DNA of 6,417 nt from CAZXNF01 sp050741255 (GCA_050741255.1 JBOIEQ010000203.1:1-6417), one strand, 5' to 3'. Positions 1 to 6,096 are shown, counted from the first letter of the stretch. Numbers and translations: made by a program. The notes: a model not told the origin generated them from the sequence alone.

Positions 1-223
1 CCGGGCGGTTGTCGACCACGGTGTTCTGACCGAGGTCCGCGATCGCCTTGGTGACGACCGTGCGGGCCAGGATGTCGTTGCCGCCGCCCGGCGCGTACGG
101 CACCACGACCCGCACGGTGCGGGACGGCCAGGCGTCAGCGCCGGGCTTCTGCGCGACCGCGGCGAGAGGGGCGGTGGCCAGGGCGGCCCCCGCCAGGAAA
201 AATACGGAATGTCGCTGAAACAT
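1..223 (-). CDS. Bug/TctC-family tricarboxylate transporter substrate-binding protein, N-terminal part (cut by left edge)
   Basis: The 74 visible residues begin MFQRHSVFFLAGAALA, a Sec signal peptide with a likely cleavage after AVA (about residue 24). The mature start follows with ADAWPSRTVRVVVPYAPGGG, then NDILAR and VVDNRP. The P-x-PGG-xx-D-x-x-AR loop and the VVDNR strand are hallmarks of Bug/TctC periplasmic receptors, which bind carboxylates or related small molecules and hand them to TctA/TctB-type membrane proteins. The start at base 223 is well supported, because AAGGAGG sits on the minus strand at 236-230, close upstream. The gene is last in view of a minus-strand series, 82 bases after the stop of another Bug gene. 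About three quarters of a typical 320-330-residue protein lies outside the window. Ligand unknown. Confidence 0.93.
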   Translation of the reverse strand, partial: MFQRHSVFFLAGAALATAPLAAVAQKPGADAWPSRTVRVVVPYAPGGGNDILARTVVTKAIADLGQNTVVDNRP

Positions 224-305
224 GGTGCTCCTCCTTTATTGTTTTGCGGGGTGCCGGAGCGCCCGCTGATGTTCAGTGCTTGTAGGAAGGGTCGGCACGA
301 GGCGG
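224..305. other. Short intergenic spacer between two Bug genes
   Basis: This 82-base spacer holds the strong ribosome binding site of the downstream Bug gene (minus strand, 236-230) and a GC-rich imperfect hairpin at about 246-268. The hairpin has no following T run on either strand, so it is not a convincing intrinsic terminator. No clear promoter was seen. The spacing allows read-through from the upstream Bug gene. Confidence 0.5.
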
Positions 306-1301
306 TCATTCGGGTTTGATGTTGGCGTCCCTGGCGACGCGGGTCCATTTGGCGATTTCGTCCCGGATCACGCGGCCGAACTCTTCCGGCGTGGTCACGG
401 TGGCGGGTTCGGCGCCCTCGGCGGACAGCCGCTTCTTGAGATCGGGCGAGGCCAGCACGGCCAGGATTTCCGCGTTGAGCCTGCGCAGGACCGCCGGCGG
501 CGTGCCGGCGGGCGTCAGGATGCCCCAGGTGTTGTTGGCGTCGTAGCCCGGCACGGTTTCCGCGATCGCGGGCACTTCGGGCATCGCCACGCTGCGCTTG
601 AGGCCGCCGGTGCCGAGCGCGCGCAGTTTGCCGCTCTTGATGTGCGGCAGCATCTGGATGAGGGAGCCGATGCTCATTTCCGCGTGGCCGCCGATGACGT
701 CCATCATCCCCTGGCTGCCGCCCTTGTACGGGATGTGCACAGCCTCGATCTTCGCCATGCTCAGGAACAGCGCGCTGCAGAAATGCTGCAGGCCGCCGAC
801 GCCCGAGGACGTGTACTTGAGCTGGCCCGGTTTCGCTTTCGCGAGCGCGATCAATTCCTTGGTCGTCTGCGCGGGCACGCCCGGATACACCGCCAGCACG
901 GTCGGCCCCGTGCCCAGCATGGCCACCGGTGCAAATGACTTGATCGGGTCGTAGGGCAGTTTGTAGAGCGCCGCGTTCACCGGATAGGAAGAGGAGATCA
1001 TCAGCAGTGTGTGCCCGTCGGGTACCGCGCGCGCCGCCATTTCCGTGCCGAGCGTGCCGCCCGCGCCGCCGCGGTTGTCGATCACGACGGGCTTGCCGAG
1101 ACGCTCGGAGAGCTGAACGCCCATCTGCCGCGCGATGATGTCGCTGCTGCCGCCCGGCGGAAACGGGATGATCAGGCGGATCGGCTTGACCGGCCAGGCG
1201 TCCGCGCCGGTTTGCGCGCTCGCGACGTCCGGAGCCGCGGCCAGCGTGACCAGCAGGGCGGCGGAGTATGAAACGGTGTTGCGCATGCCATGTTTCCTCA
1301 T
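306..1301 (-). CDS. Bug/TctC-family periplasmic substrate-binding protein
   Basis: Complete Bug receptor of 331 residues from the first ATG, the usual family length. It is a two-lobed periplasmic protein that binds small, usually carboxylated, ligands for tripartite tricarboxylate-type uptake. A Sec signal peptide ends near ASA-Q (about residue 29). The ligand-loop motif PFPPGGSSDIIAR is at about 46-58, VVIDNRGGAGGTLG at 72-85, YTSSGVGG at 163-170, HIPYKGG at 189-195, GKLRALG at 224-230, and WGILTPAGTPPAVLRRLN at 259-276. Two starts are possible: ATG at 1301, preceded by AAGG, and ATG at 1286, preceded by GAGGA with an 8-base gap and giving 326 residues. The second has the better ribosome binding site; the first gives a more basic signal-peptide front. 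The gene lies 10 bases after the enolase-superfamily gene, so they are almost certainly co-transcribed. Ligand unknown. Confidence 0.95.
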   Translation of the reverse strand: MRKHGMRNTVSYSAALLVTLAAAPDVASAQTGADAWPVKPIRLIIPFPPGGSSDIIARQMGVQLSERLGKPVVIDNRGGAGGTLGTEMAARAVPDGHTLLMISSSYPVNAALYKLPYDPIKSFAPVAMLGTGPTVLAVYPGVPAQTTKELIALAKAKPGQLKYTSSGVGGLQHFCSALFLSMAKIEAVHIPYKGGSQGMMDVIGGHAEMSIGSLIQMLPHIKSGKLRALGTGGLKRSVAMPEVPAIAETVPGYDANNTWGILTPAGTPPAVLRRLNAEILAVLASPDLKKRLSAEGAEPATVTTPEEFGRVIRDEIAKWTRVARDANIKPE

Positions 1302-1311
1302 GGGTGTTGCC

Positions 1312-2463
1312 TTACTTCGCCCGGTACTGGTTGACGAAATCCCAGTCCACGTCGATGCCGAAGCCCGGCGCGTCGGTGATGTGCACCTCGCCGTCCTTCA
1401 CCACCGGGCCGTTCTTGTAGATGCCGAGCCCGAGCACGTCGCGCACCTTGTTGCCGATCGTTTCCACGGCAAAGCTCGCCGACGGGAAGGCCACGCACAG
1501 GTGCGTGTGAAATTCCGGGGAGAGGTGCGGCGCGATCTGCACGCCGTACTGTTCCGCGAGTTGCGCGACGCGCAGCCCTTCCGTGAATCCCGCGTAGCGC
1601 GTGGCGTCGAATTGCGCGAAGCGCAGGGAACCGTTGGCGATGAAGTCGCGCATCGTGAAGCGCGTGAGTTCGCGCTCGCCGTGGGCGAGGGGGATCGGGC
1701 TCGCGGCGGCGAGCCGGACGTAATCCGCCGGTTGCAGGTACCAGTGCAGCGGCTCTTCCAGCCAGTGGATGTTGTATGGCGCGACCGCATGCGCGAAGCG
1801 GATGCATTCGTCCACGTCGTAGGGCGCGTTCATGTCCAGCATGAACAGCGTGTCCTTGCCGATGGCGTCGCGGATGGCGGCGATGCGCTCGACCTCCTCG
1901 TCCATCCCGGCCCAGCAGCATTTCGCTTTCACGGCCCGATAGCCGCGTTCCACGAACGACGCCATTTCGCCGGTATAGGTTTCCAGCGTGGCGTTGTCGC
2001 GGTAGTAGCTGCCGGTGGCGTAGGTGAAGAACGACTTCCGCGCGCCGCCGAGCAGTTTGTAGACGGGCAGGCCGGCGGCCTTGCCCTTGATGTCCCACAA
2101 CGCGATGTCGATGCCGGCGATGGCCGCCATGATCTGCGGGCGCGCGCCGCGCGGCAGCGGGGGCGGCAGGCCGCCGCTGCCCAGGATGCCGCCCGGCCGC
2201 GGGCAGGTCAGCAGGAACAGCTTCTCCCACACGTCGCCGTGGCCCAGTGCGTCCATGCCCTTGATGATGTCGCCAAAGCGCAGGATCCACTCGCAGATCG
2301 CCTTCATCGGTTCGCCGTGCACCTTGCCGTAGCCGGTGAGGCCGTCGTCGGTCTTCACTTCGACGATGATGAAGTGCGAGGTGCGGAAGGTTTCGTGGGC
2401 CGTCGACAGCGGAACGGCGGTAGTGGCGGACAGGGGGTGGACTGCGACGGAAGCGATTTTCAT
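1312..2463 (-). CDS. Mandelate racemase/muconate lactonizing-type enolase-superfamily enzyme (probable acid-sugar dehydratase, racemase or cycloisomerase)
   Basis: A 383-residue cytoplasmic enzyme of the enolase superfamily, which abstracts the proton alpha to a carboxylate and stabilises the enolate on Mg2+. The N-terminal capping domain covers about 1-135 (MKIASVAVHPL, then VKTDDGLTGYG at 36-46, IDIALWDIKGKAAGLPVYKLLGG at about 118-140). The barrel carries the full mandelate-racemase-like set: KAK at 179-181, metal ligands D210 (LDMNAP), E236 (WLEEP) and E263 (HGERE), the dyad D286 (QFDATRYAG) and H313 (APHLSPE), and E334 (FAVETIGN), matching MR K164/K166, D195/E221/E247, D270/H297 and E317. 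It is therefore likely active, but the substrate cannot be read. The start at 2463 matches the usual family N-terminus although its ribosome binding site is weak; an in-frame ATG at 2538 overlaps the previous gene's stop. It sits between two Bug receptors, implying catabolism of an imported acid. Confidence 0.93.
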   Translation of the reverse strand: MKIASVAVHPLSATTAVPLSTAHETFRTSHFIIVEVKTDDGLTGYGKVHGEPMKAICEWILRFGDIIKGMDALGHGDVWEKLFLLTCPRPGGILGSGGLPPPLPRGARPQIMAAIAGIDIALWDIKGKAAGLPVYKLLGGARKSFFTYATGSYYRDNATLETYTGEMASFVERGYRAVKAKCCWAGMDEEVERIAAIRDAIGKDTLFMLDMNAPYDVDECIRFAHAVAPYNIHWLEEPLHWYLQPADYVRLAAASPIPLAHGERELTRFTMRDFIANGSLRFAQFDATRYAGFTEGLRVAQLAEQYGVQIAPHLSPEFHTHLCVAFPSASFAVETIGNKVRDVLGLGIYKNGPVVKDGEVHITDAPGFGIDVDWDFVNQYRAK

Positions 2464-2534
2464 TGTTGCCGGTTCAGGTGGGTGGAAGATGGGTGAGTCG
2501 GGGGTGCGGGAGTGCTGCGGTGGATTGGGGCCGT
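2464..2534. other. Intergenic spacer upstream of the enolase-superfamily gene
   Basis: This 71-base spacer is open in the frame of the downstream enzyme and would encode a proline-rich 25-residue extension if translation began at 2538. It holds no clear promoter, terminator or strong ribosome binding site, so the enzyme is probably expressed from the upstream Bug gene's transcript. Confidence 0.45.
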
Positions 2535-3536
2535 TCATTCGCCCTTGATGCCGGCGGCCTGGATGACTTTGCCCCATTTCACGATCTCGCTCTGGATGAA
2601 GGCCGTGTATTCCTCGGGACTGCTGCCCACGGGATCCGCCCCGGCATCCACCAGCCGGGTACGCAGGTCCGGGGATTTCAGCGCGCGCACGACCTCTGCG
2701 TGCAGGCGGTCGATGATGGCGCGCGGCGTCTTCGCCGGTGCGGAAAGGCCGTACATGGTGGCCACCTCGAATCCCGGCACGCCCGCCTCGGCGATGGTCG
2801 GCAGGTCGGGCGCGGCGGCGGCGCGTTTCGCGCCCGTCGTGCCCAGTGCGCGCAGCTTGCCGCCCTGGACGAGATGGATGGCCGTCGGCAGGTTCGAAAA
2901 CATCAGCGAGGTCTGGCCGGCGATTAGCTCCTGGATCGCGGGGCCACCGCCCTTGTACGGGATGTGCACCCACTTGATGCCGGTCATGAACTGGAACAGT
3001 TCGGCCGACAGGTGCACCGTCGAGCCGGTGCCCGAGGAGGCGTAATTGATCTGGCCCGGGCGGCGTTTGGAAATGGCGATCAGTTCCTTCACGGTCTTCG
3101 CCGGAAACGAGGGATGCAGGACCAGGATGTTCACCGACTCGGCGATCTGGGTGATGAACGCGAAGTCCTTCACCGAGTCGAAGTCGAGCTTCATCAGCCA
3201 GGGATTGGTGATGTGGCCCGGCGAATTGAGCATGAGCGTGTAGCCGTCGGGCGGGCTGCGCACGAACTGCGCGGCCGCGATGGCGGTGTTCGCGCCGGCG
3301 CGGTTTTCGACGACGATCGACTGGCCGAAGAACTCCGTCAGTTTGTAGCCAAGCGCCCGGGCCACGAGATCGTTGGTGGCGCCCGGGCCGAAACCGACGA
3401 TGAGCCGGATCGGCTTGCTCGGATAGGGCGCCTGGGCCGGTGCGGTCAGCGGCAGGAACAGCAGCGAAATCGCCACCGTGCAGACGGCCCGGCGGCCTGA
3501 CGTGATGGCGGCGCAGTGACGCGATTGCGGATTCAT
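2535..3536 (-). CDS. Bug/TctC-family periplasmic substrate-binding protein, first gene of the operon
   Basis: Complete Bug receptor of 333 residues, expected in the periplasm. The start at 3536 is chosen because GGAGGAG lies at 3549-3543 with proper spacing. A further in-frame ATG at 3563 lacks such a site and would only lengthen the n-region. The signal peptide has arginines at 15-16, a hydrophobic stretch VAISLLFLPL at 21-30, and a likely cut after AQA at 36. Family motifs are GFGPGATNDLVAR at 48-60, VVENRAGANT at 75-84, SPPDGYTLML at 94-103, NYASSGTGS at 164-172, HIPYKGGGPA at 191-200, GGKLRALG at 225-232, and LSAPAKTPRAIIDRLH at 264-279. The canonical PGG of the first loop is PGA here, unlike the other two Bug proteins in this operon, which suggests a different ligand pocket. 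It is the promoter-proximal gene, facing the LysR regulator across 215 bases. Confidence 0.95.
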   Translation of the reverse strand: MNPQSRHCAAITSGRRAVCTVAISLLFLPLTAPAQAPYPSKPIRLIVGFGPGATNDLVARALGYKLTEFFGQSIVVENRAGANTAIAAAQFVRSPPDGYTLMLNSPGHITNPWLMKLDFDSVKDFAFITQIAESVNILVLHPSFPAKTVKELIAISKRRPGQINYASSGTGSTVHLSAELFQFMTGIKWVHIPYKGGGPAIQELIAGQTSLMFSNLPTAIHLVQGGKLRALGTTGAKRAAAAPDLPTIAEAGVPGFEVATMYGLSAPAKTPRAIIDRLHAEVVRALKSPDLRTRLVDAGADPVGSSPEEYTAFIQSEIVKWGKVIQAAGIKGE

Positions 3537-3669
3537 GGATGTCTCCTCCTGTCGGCCCTGCATTTCCGGCGACGGGCTGCCGCCGGGCGGGTGCGGTGCG
3601 TTTGTCCGCGTCTCAGCGGCGGATCAGGCGCCCGGTTTTCACGACTTTCAGCAGAATCCTCCGCCGCGA

Positions 3670-3697
3670 AATATCCGTCTAATCACTTTTGTGCCAG
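3670..3697 (-). promoter_or_regulatory. Candidate sigma70 promoter for the minus-strand operon
   Basis: Read on the minus strand, CTGGCA (3697-3692) matches four of six -35 positions and GATATT (3675-3670) matches four of six -10 positions, with a 16-base spacer. Transcription would begin near 3663, giving a leader of about 125 bases before the ATG at 3536. The match is moderate, as is usual for promoters that need an activator, and the LysR-type dyad lies directly upstream at about -40 to -54. Inference from pattern only. Confidence 0.4.
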
Positions 3698-3702
3698 ACT
3701 CC

Positions 3703-3717
3703 ATAAGCACGGGTTAT
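3703..3717. promoter_or_regulatory. Candidate LysR-type operator (T-N11-A dyad)
   Basis: The 15-base sequence ATAAGCACGGGTTAT is an inverted repeat, ATAA-N7-TTAT. It contains T3704-N11-A3716, the consensus form of a LysR regulator box. It lies just upstream of the candidate operon promoter and about 35 bases before the regulator's ATG, so one site could serve both activation of the operon and autoregulation. Full LysR operators normally have a second, weaker half-site; none was clearly identified, although CACTTTTGTG (3684-3693) is a minor dyad nearby. Confidence 0.5.
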
Positions 3718-3737
3718 ACACGGGTGCGGCCATGATC

Positions 3738-3743
3738 AGGAGG
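3738..3743 (+). promoter_or_regulatory. Ribosome binding site AGGAGG that fixes the LysR start
   Basis: A perfect AGGAGG lies 8 bases before ATG 3752. A GTG at 3743 in the same frame overlaps this site and so cannot be the start. A second ATG follows directly at 3755. Confidence 0.75.
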
Positions 3744-3751
3744 TGGATCCC

Positions 3752-4645
3752 ATGATGAATCTGCGGCATCTGGAAGTCTTCTACGCGATCATGCGGACGG
3801 GGTCGGTCACCGGCGCCGCCCGCCAGTTGAACGTGTCGCAACCGGCGATCAGCTCGGTGCTGAAGCACTGCGAGGCGCGCATGAAGATCAAGCTCTTCAA
3901 GCGCGTCGGCGGGCGCCTGCAACCGACGCCGGAAGCCGAGATGATCTTCCCGGACATCGCGGAAATCCACGGACGGCTGGATGCAGTAGAGCGCCTTATG
4001 CAGGATCTCGCGGGCGGGCGCCTCGGCACGCTGTCCATTGCCGCGGCGCTGACGATCGCGAACGGCTACGTCGCCAAGGCCGTGGCGACCTTCATGGCGC
4101 TGCGGCCGGATGTCCGCGTGGCGCTGTATTCCATGACCTCGCCGCAGGTGGTCGAGCGCGTCGTCAACCGCGAGGTGGAACTCGGCATCGCGTACGAGCC
4201 GGTCACCAATCCGGAGGTCGAGACCGAACTGCTGGCGCGCTCGAGCGTGGCGTGCGTGATGCGGGAGGACCACCCGCTGGCCGCGCAGAAAAGCATAGCG
4301 ACGCATGAACTGGCGCCGTACGCCGTCATCACCTACACCTCGCGCGGCATGCTGCGCAGCGTCATCGACCGGGCATTGGAGGATGCGGGCATCGACAAGA
4401 CCGCCACCCAGGTCAACCTCTCGCTGACGGCGATGATGCTCGCCCATCACGGCGCGGGCGTCGCGCTCGTCGATCCCACCATGCTGGCCCTGATTCCGCT
4501 GCAGGGACTGGTGGCGCGCCCGCTGCGGCCGCGGATCGAGCTGAATGCGCTGCTGATCCGGGCGAAGTCCGCGCCCCGCTCGGCGGTCATGGGGAAGTTC
4601 GTCGCCCACCTGAAGGAAACCGTGCGCGGCCTCACGGAAAAATGA
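3752..4645 (+). CDS. LysR-type transcriptional regulator
   Basis: This is a 297-residue LysR-family regulator, the normal length. The N-terminal winged helix-turn-helix covers about 3-62 (NLRHLEVFYAIMRTGSVT, then AARQLNVSQPAISSVLKHCE with the recognition helix near 28-40, then LFKRVGGRLQPTPEA). A linker helix follows (about 64-88). The effector-binding domain begins at LGTLSIAAALTIANGYV (91-107) and runs to about 290, with the typical VVNREVELGIAYEP strand at 137-150 and GAGVALVDP at 234-242. The DNA-binding part resembles the OccR/NocR branch by eye. It is expected to bind the divergent control region and respond to a small, probably acidic, metabolite of the operon's pathway. The gene lies 38 bases before the lutB-like gene on the same strand, so partial co-transcription is possible. 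The effector is not known from sequence. Confidence 0.95.
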   Translation: MMNLRHLEVFYAIMRTGSVTGAARQLNVSQPAISSVLKHCEARMKIKLFKRVGGRLQPTPEAEMIFPDIAEIHGRLDAVERLMQDLAGGRLGTLSIAAALTIANGYVAKAVATFMALRPDVRVALYSMTSPQVVERVVNREVELGIAYEPVTNPEVETELLARSSVACVMREDHPLAAQKSIATHELAPYAVITYTSRGMLRSVIDRALEDAGIDKTATQVNLSLTAMMLAHHGAGVALVDPTMLALIPLQGLVARPLRPRIELNALLIRAKSAPRSAVMGKFVAHLKETVRGLTEK

Positions 4646-4671
4646 CCGCCGGCGCGTGAAGGACCCTCCGG

Positions 4672-4677
4672 TACAAT
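4672..4677 (+). promoter_or_regulatory. -10 box TACAAT placed for a leaderless lutB transcript
   Basis: TACAAT matches five of six consensus positions and ends 6 bases before the A of the lutB ATG at 4684. Transcription normally starts about 7 bases after the -10 box, so the mRNA would begin at or next to the start codon. No ribosome binding site lies at normal distance; the nearest candidate, GAAGGA at 4658-4663, is 20 bases upstream and would precede such a transcript. No good -35 hexamer was seen at 16-18 bases. Confidence 0.45.
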
Positions 4678-4683
4678 GACCGC

Positions 4684-6084
4684 ATGCAGCTCAGTTCCCC
4701 CCAGTTCAAGCAGAACGCGCGTGAAAAGATCGCGGACCGGGATCTGAAGCGCGCGCTCGACAAGCTGCAGGGCAATTTCGTCAAGGGCCGCGCCGACCGC
4801 ATCACCGAGTTCGCGGACTACGAGGCTTACCGCACGGCCGCCGCCGCCGTGCGCGACCGCGCGTTGAGCAAGCTGGATGTTTATCTTGATGCGTTCGAGG
4901 CCAAGGCCACCGCGCGCGGCGCGGTCGTGCACTGGGCCGAGACCCCGGAGGACGTGAACCGCATCGTTGTTGAGCTGGCGCGCCAGTACAACGTGCGCAA
5001 GGCGGTGAAGTCGAAATCCATGGTGACCGAGGAGTGCGCGCTGAACGACGCGCTCGAGGGCGCCGGCGTCGAAGTGGTGGAAACCGATCTCGGCGAGTAC
5101 ATCCTGCAGCTCGCGAAGGAACCGCCCTCGCACATCATCGCGCCGGTGGTGCACAAGACGCGCGACCAGATCTCGAAGCTGTTCGCCGAGAAGCACCGCA
5201 CGCCGTACAAGAGCAACATCGGGGAACTGACCCGCGAGGCGCGCGAACGACTGCGCGGGCACTTCCTGACGGCGGACATGGGCATTTCGGGCGCGAATTT
5301 CGTGATCGCCGAGACCGGTTCGACGCTGATCATGACCAACGAGGGCAACGGCCGCATGGTGACCACGCTGCCGCGCGTGCACGTCGCGATCACCGGCATC
5401 GAGAAGGTGGTGCCGACGCTGGAGGACGTGACCCTGTTGCTGAAGTTGCTGCCGCGCCACGCGACGGGGCAGTCGATCTCGAACTACATCTCGTTCACCA
5501 CCGGCGTGAAGGAGCCGGATGCCGTGGACGGCCCCGAGCATTTCCACATCATCCTGCTCGACGGCGGGCGCTCGGAGATCCTGAAGTCGGAGCTGAAGCC
5601 CATCCTGCGCTGCATCCGCTGCGGCGCCTGCATGAACCATTGCCCGGTCTACCAGACGATCGGCGGCCACGCCTACGGCTGGGTGTACCCGGGGCCGATG
5701 GGCTCGGTGCTGACGCCGCTCTACGTGGGACTGGAGCAGGCGAAGGACCTGCCGAACGCGGCGACCCTGTGCAACCAGTGCGGCGTCGTGTGCCCGGTGA
5801 AGATTCCGCTGCCGGACCTGATGCGCAAGCTCCGCGAGCGGCAGTTCGTGCAGGGCATGAAGTCCTGGCAGGAGCGGTTGGGTCTCAAAGTGTGGGCGTT
5901 CGCGGCGAAGCGGCCGGCGCTGTACGGGTTGCTGTCGGGGCTGGCCGTGCGGGTGCTGAAGTGGATGGGCGGCAATACGGCCATCCGGTCGTTGCCGTTC
6001 GGCGGCGGCTGGACGGACGGCCGCGATTTTCCGTCACCGGAAGGGCGCACCTTCCGCGCGCGTTACGCGGAACGGCGCGGCTGA
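4684..6084 (+). CDS. lutB: LutB/YkgF-type lactate utilization iron-sulfur protein
   Basis: A 466-residue protein of LutB length and architecture. LutB is the iron-sulfur electron-transfer subunit of the cytoplasmic LutABC complex, which oxidises L-lactate to pyruvate. The LUD domain covers about 60-295, with VKSKSMVTEECALNDALE at 108-125, GANFVIAETGSTLIMTNEGNGR at 203-224, and HFHIILLDGGRSEIL at 286-300. The ferredoxin-like part has C310-x2-C313-x2-C316-x3-C320-P and a second group, C363-x2-C366-x3-C370-P, as expected for two 4Fe-4S clusters. The last ~80 residues match the LutB C-terminal extension, including WQERLGLKVWAF and a terminal SPEGRTFRARYAERRG. No frameshift or lost cysteine is seen. 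The start at 4684 fits the family N-terminus. It is odd that no lutA or lutC is adjacent: upstream is a LysR gene and downstream a convergent channel gene. A substrate other than lactate cannot be excluded. Confidence 0.94.
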   Translation: MQLSSPQFKQNAREKIADRDLKRALDKLQGNFVKGRADRITEFADYEAYRTAAAAVRDRALSKLDVYLDAFEAKATARGAVVHWAETPEDVNRIVVELARQYNVRKAVKSKSMVTEECALNDALEGAGVEVVETDLGEYILQLAKEPPSHIIAPVVHKTRDQISKLFAEKHRTPYKSNIGELTREARERLRGHFLTADMGISGANFVIAETGSTLIMTNEGNGRMVTTLPRVHVAITGIEKVVPTLEDVTLLLKLLPRHATGQSISNYISFTTGVKEPDAVDGPEHFHIILLDGGRSEILKSELKPILRCIRCGACMNHCPVYQTIGGHAYGWVYPGPMGSVLTPLYVGLEQAKDLPNAATLCNQCGVVCPVKIPLPDLMRKLRERQFVQGMKSWQERLGLKVWAFAAKRPALYGLLSGLAVRVLKWMGGNTAIRSLPFGGGWTDGRDFPSPEGRTFRARYAERRG

Positions 6085-6096
6085 CGATTGTTTTTT

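Larger units (their letters stand above)
3537..3751. promoter_or_regulatory. Divergent control region between the Bug/enolase operon and the LysR regulator
   Basis: This 215-base gap separates two divergently transcribed units, the usual layout for a LysR-type regulator and its target. The half nearest the regulator (about 3668-3720) is clearly AT-richer than the rest and holds the candidate operator and operon promoter described separately. The half nearest the operon (3551-3660) is GC-rich and would be a roughly 120-base 5' leader. No attenuator or riboswitch was recognised in it. Confidence 0.7.

Noticed and set aside
246..268. Hairpin in the spacer between two Bug genes as a terminator
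   Set aside because: The stem is imperfect, with a bulge and a wobble pair, and no T run follows on either strand.
1135..2496. Plus-strand open frame (453 codons) opposite the enolase-superfamily gene
   Set aside because: It is a shadow of the real gene, made of codon-bias artefacts; the minus-strand protein carries all catalytic motifs.
2464..2973. Open extension of the enolase-superfamily frame into the preceding Bug gene
   Set aside because: It overlaps a well-supported Bug gene and reads as low-complexity arginine- and proline-rich sequence. Only the last 25 codons from ATG 2538 are worth considering as a start variant.
3681..3697. Sigma54 promoter suggested by TGGCAC on the minus strand
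   Set aside because: The -12 element should contain GC at fixed spacing (TTGCA/T), but the sequence there is TGATT.
3683..4609. Minus-strand open frame (308 codons) opposite lysR
   Set aside because: The plus-strand LysR protein is unambiguous from its helix-turn-helix to its effector domain, and the antisense product is arginine- and histidine-rich without recognisable motifs.
4447..5670. Long minus-strand open frame (407 codons) opposite lysR and lutB
   Set aside because: It is antisense to two clearly recognised genes, has low-complexity composition rich in R, H, A, V and D typical of GC-rich shadow frames, and matches no family I recognise.
6054..6096. Possible intrinsic terminator of lutB: CCGCGC/GCGCGG stem followed by T6
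   Set aside because: The stem (6054-6059 with 6075-6080) has a 15-base loop and the T run starts 10 bases after it, too far for a canonical Rho-independent terminator.
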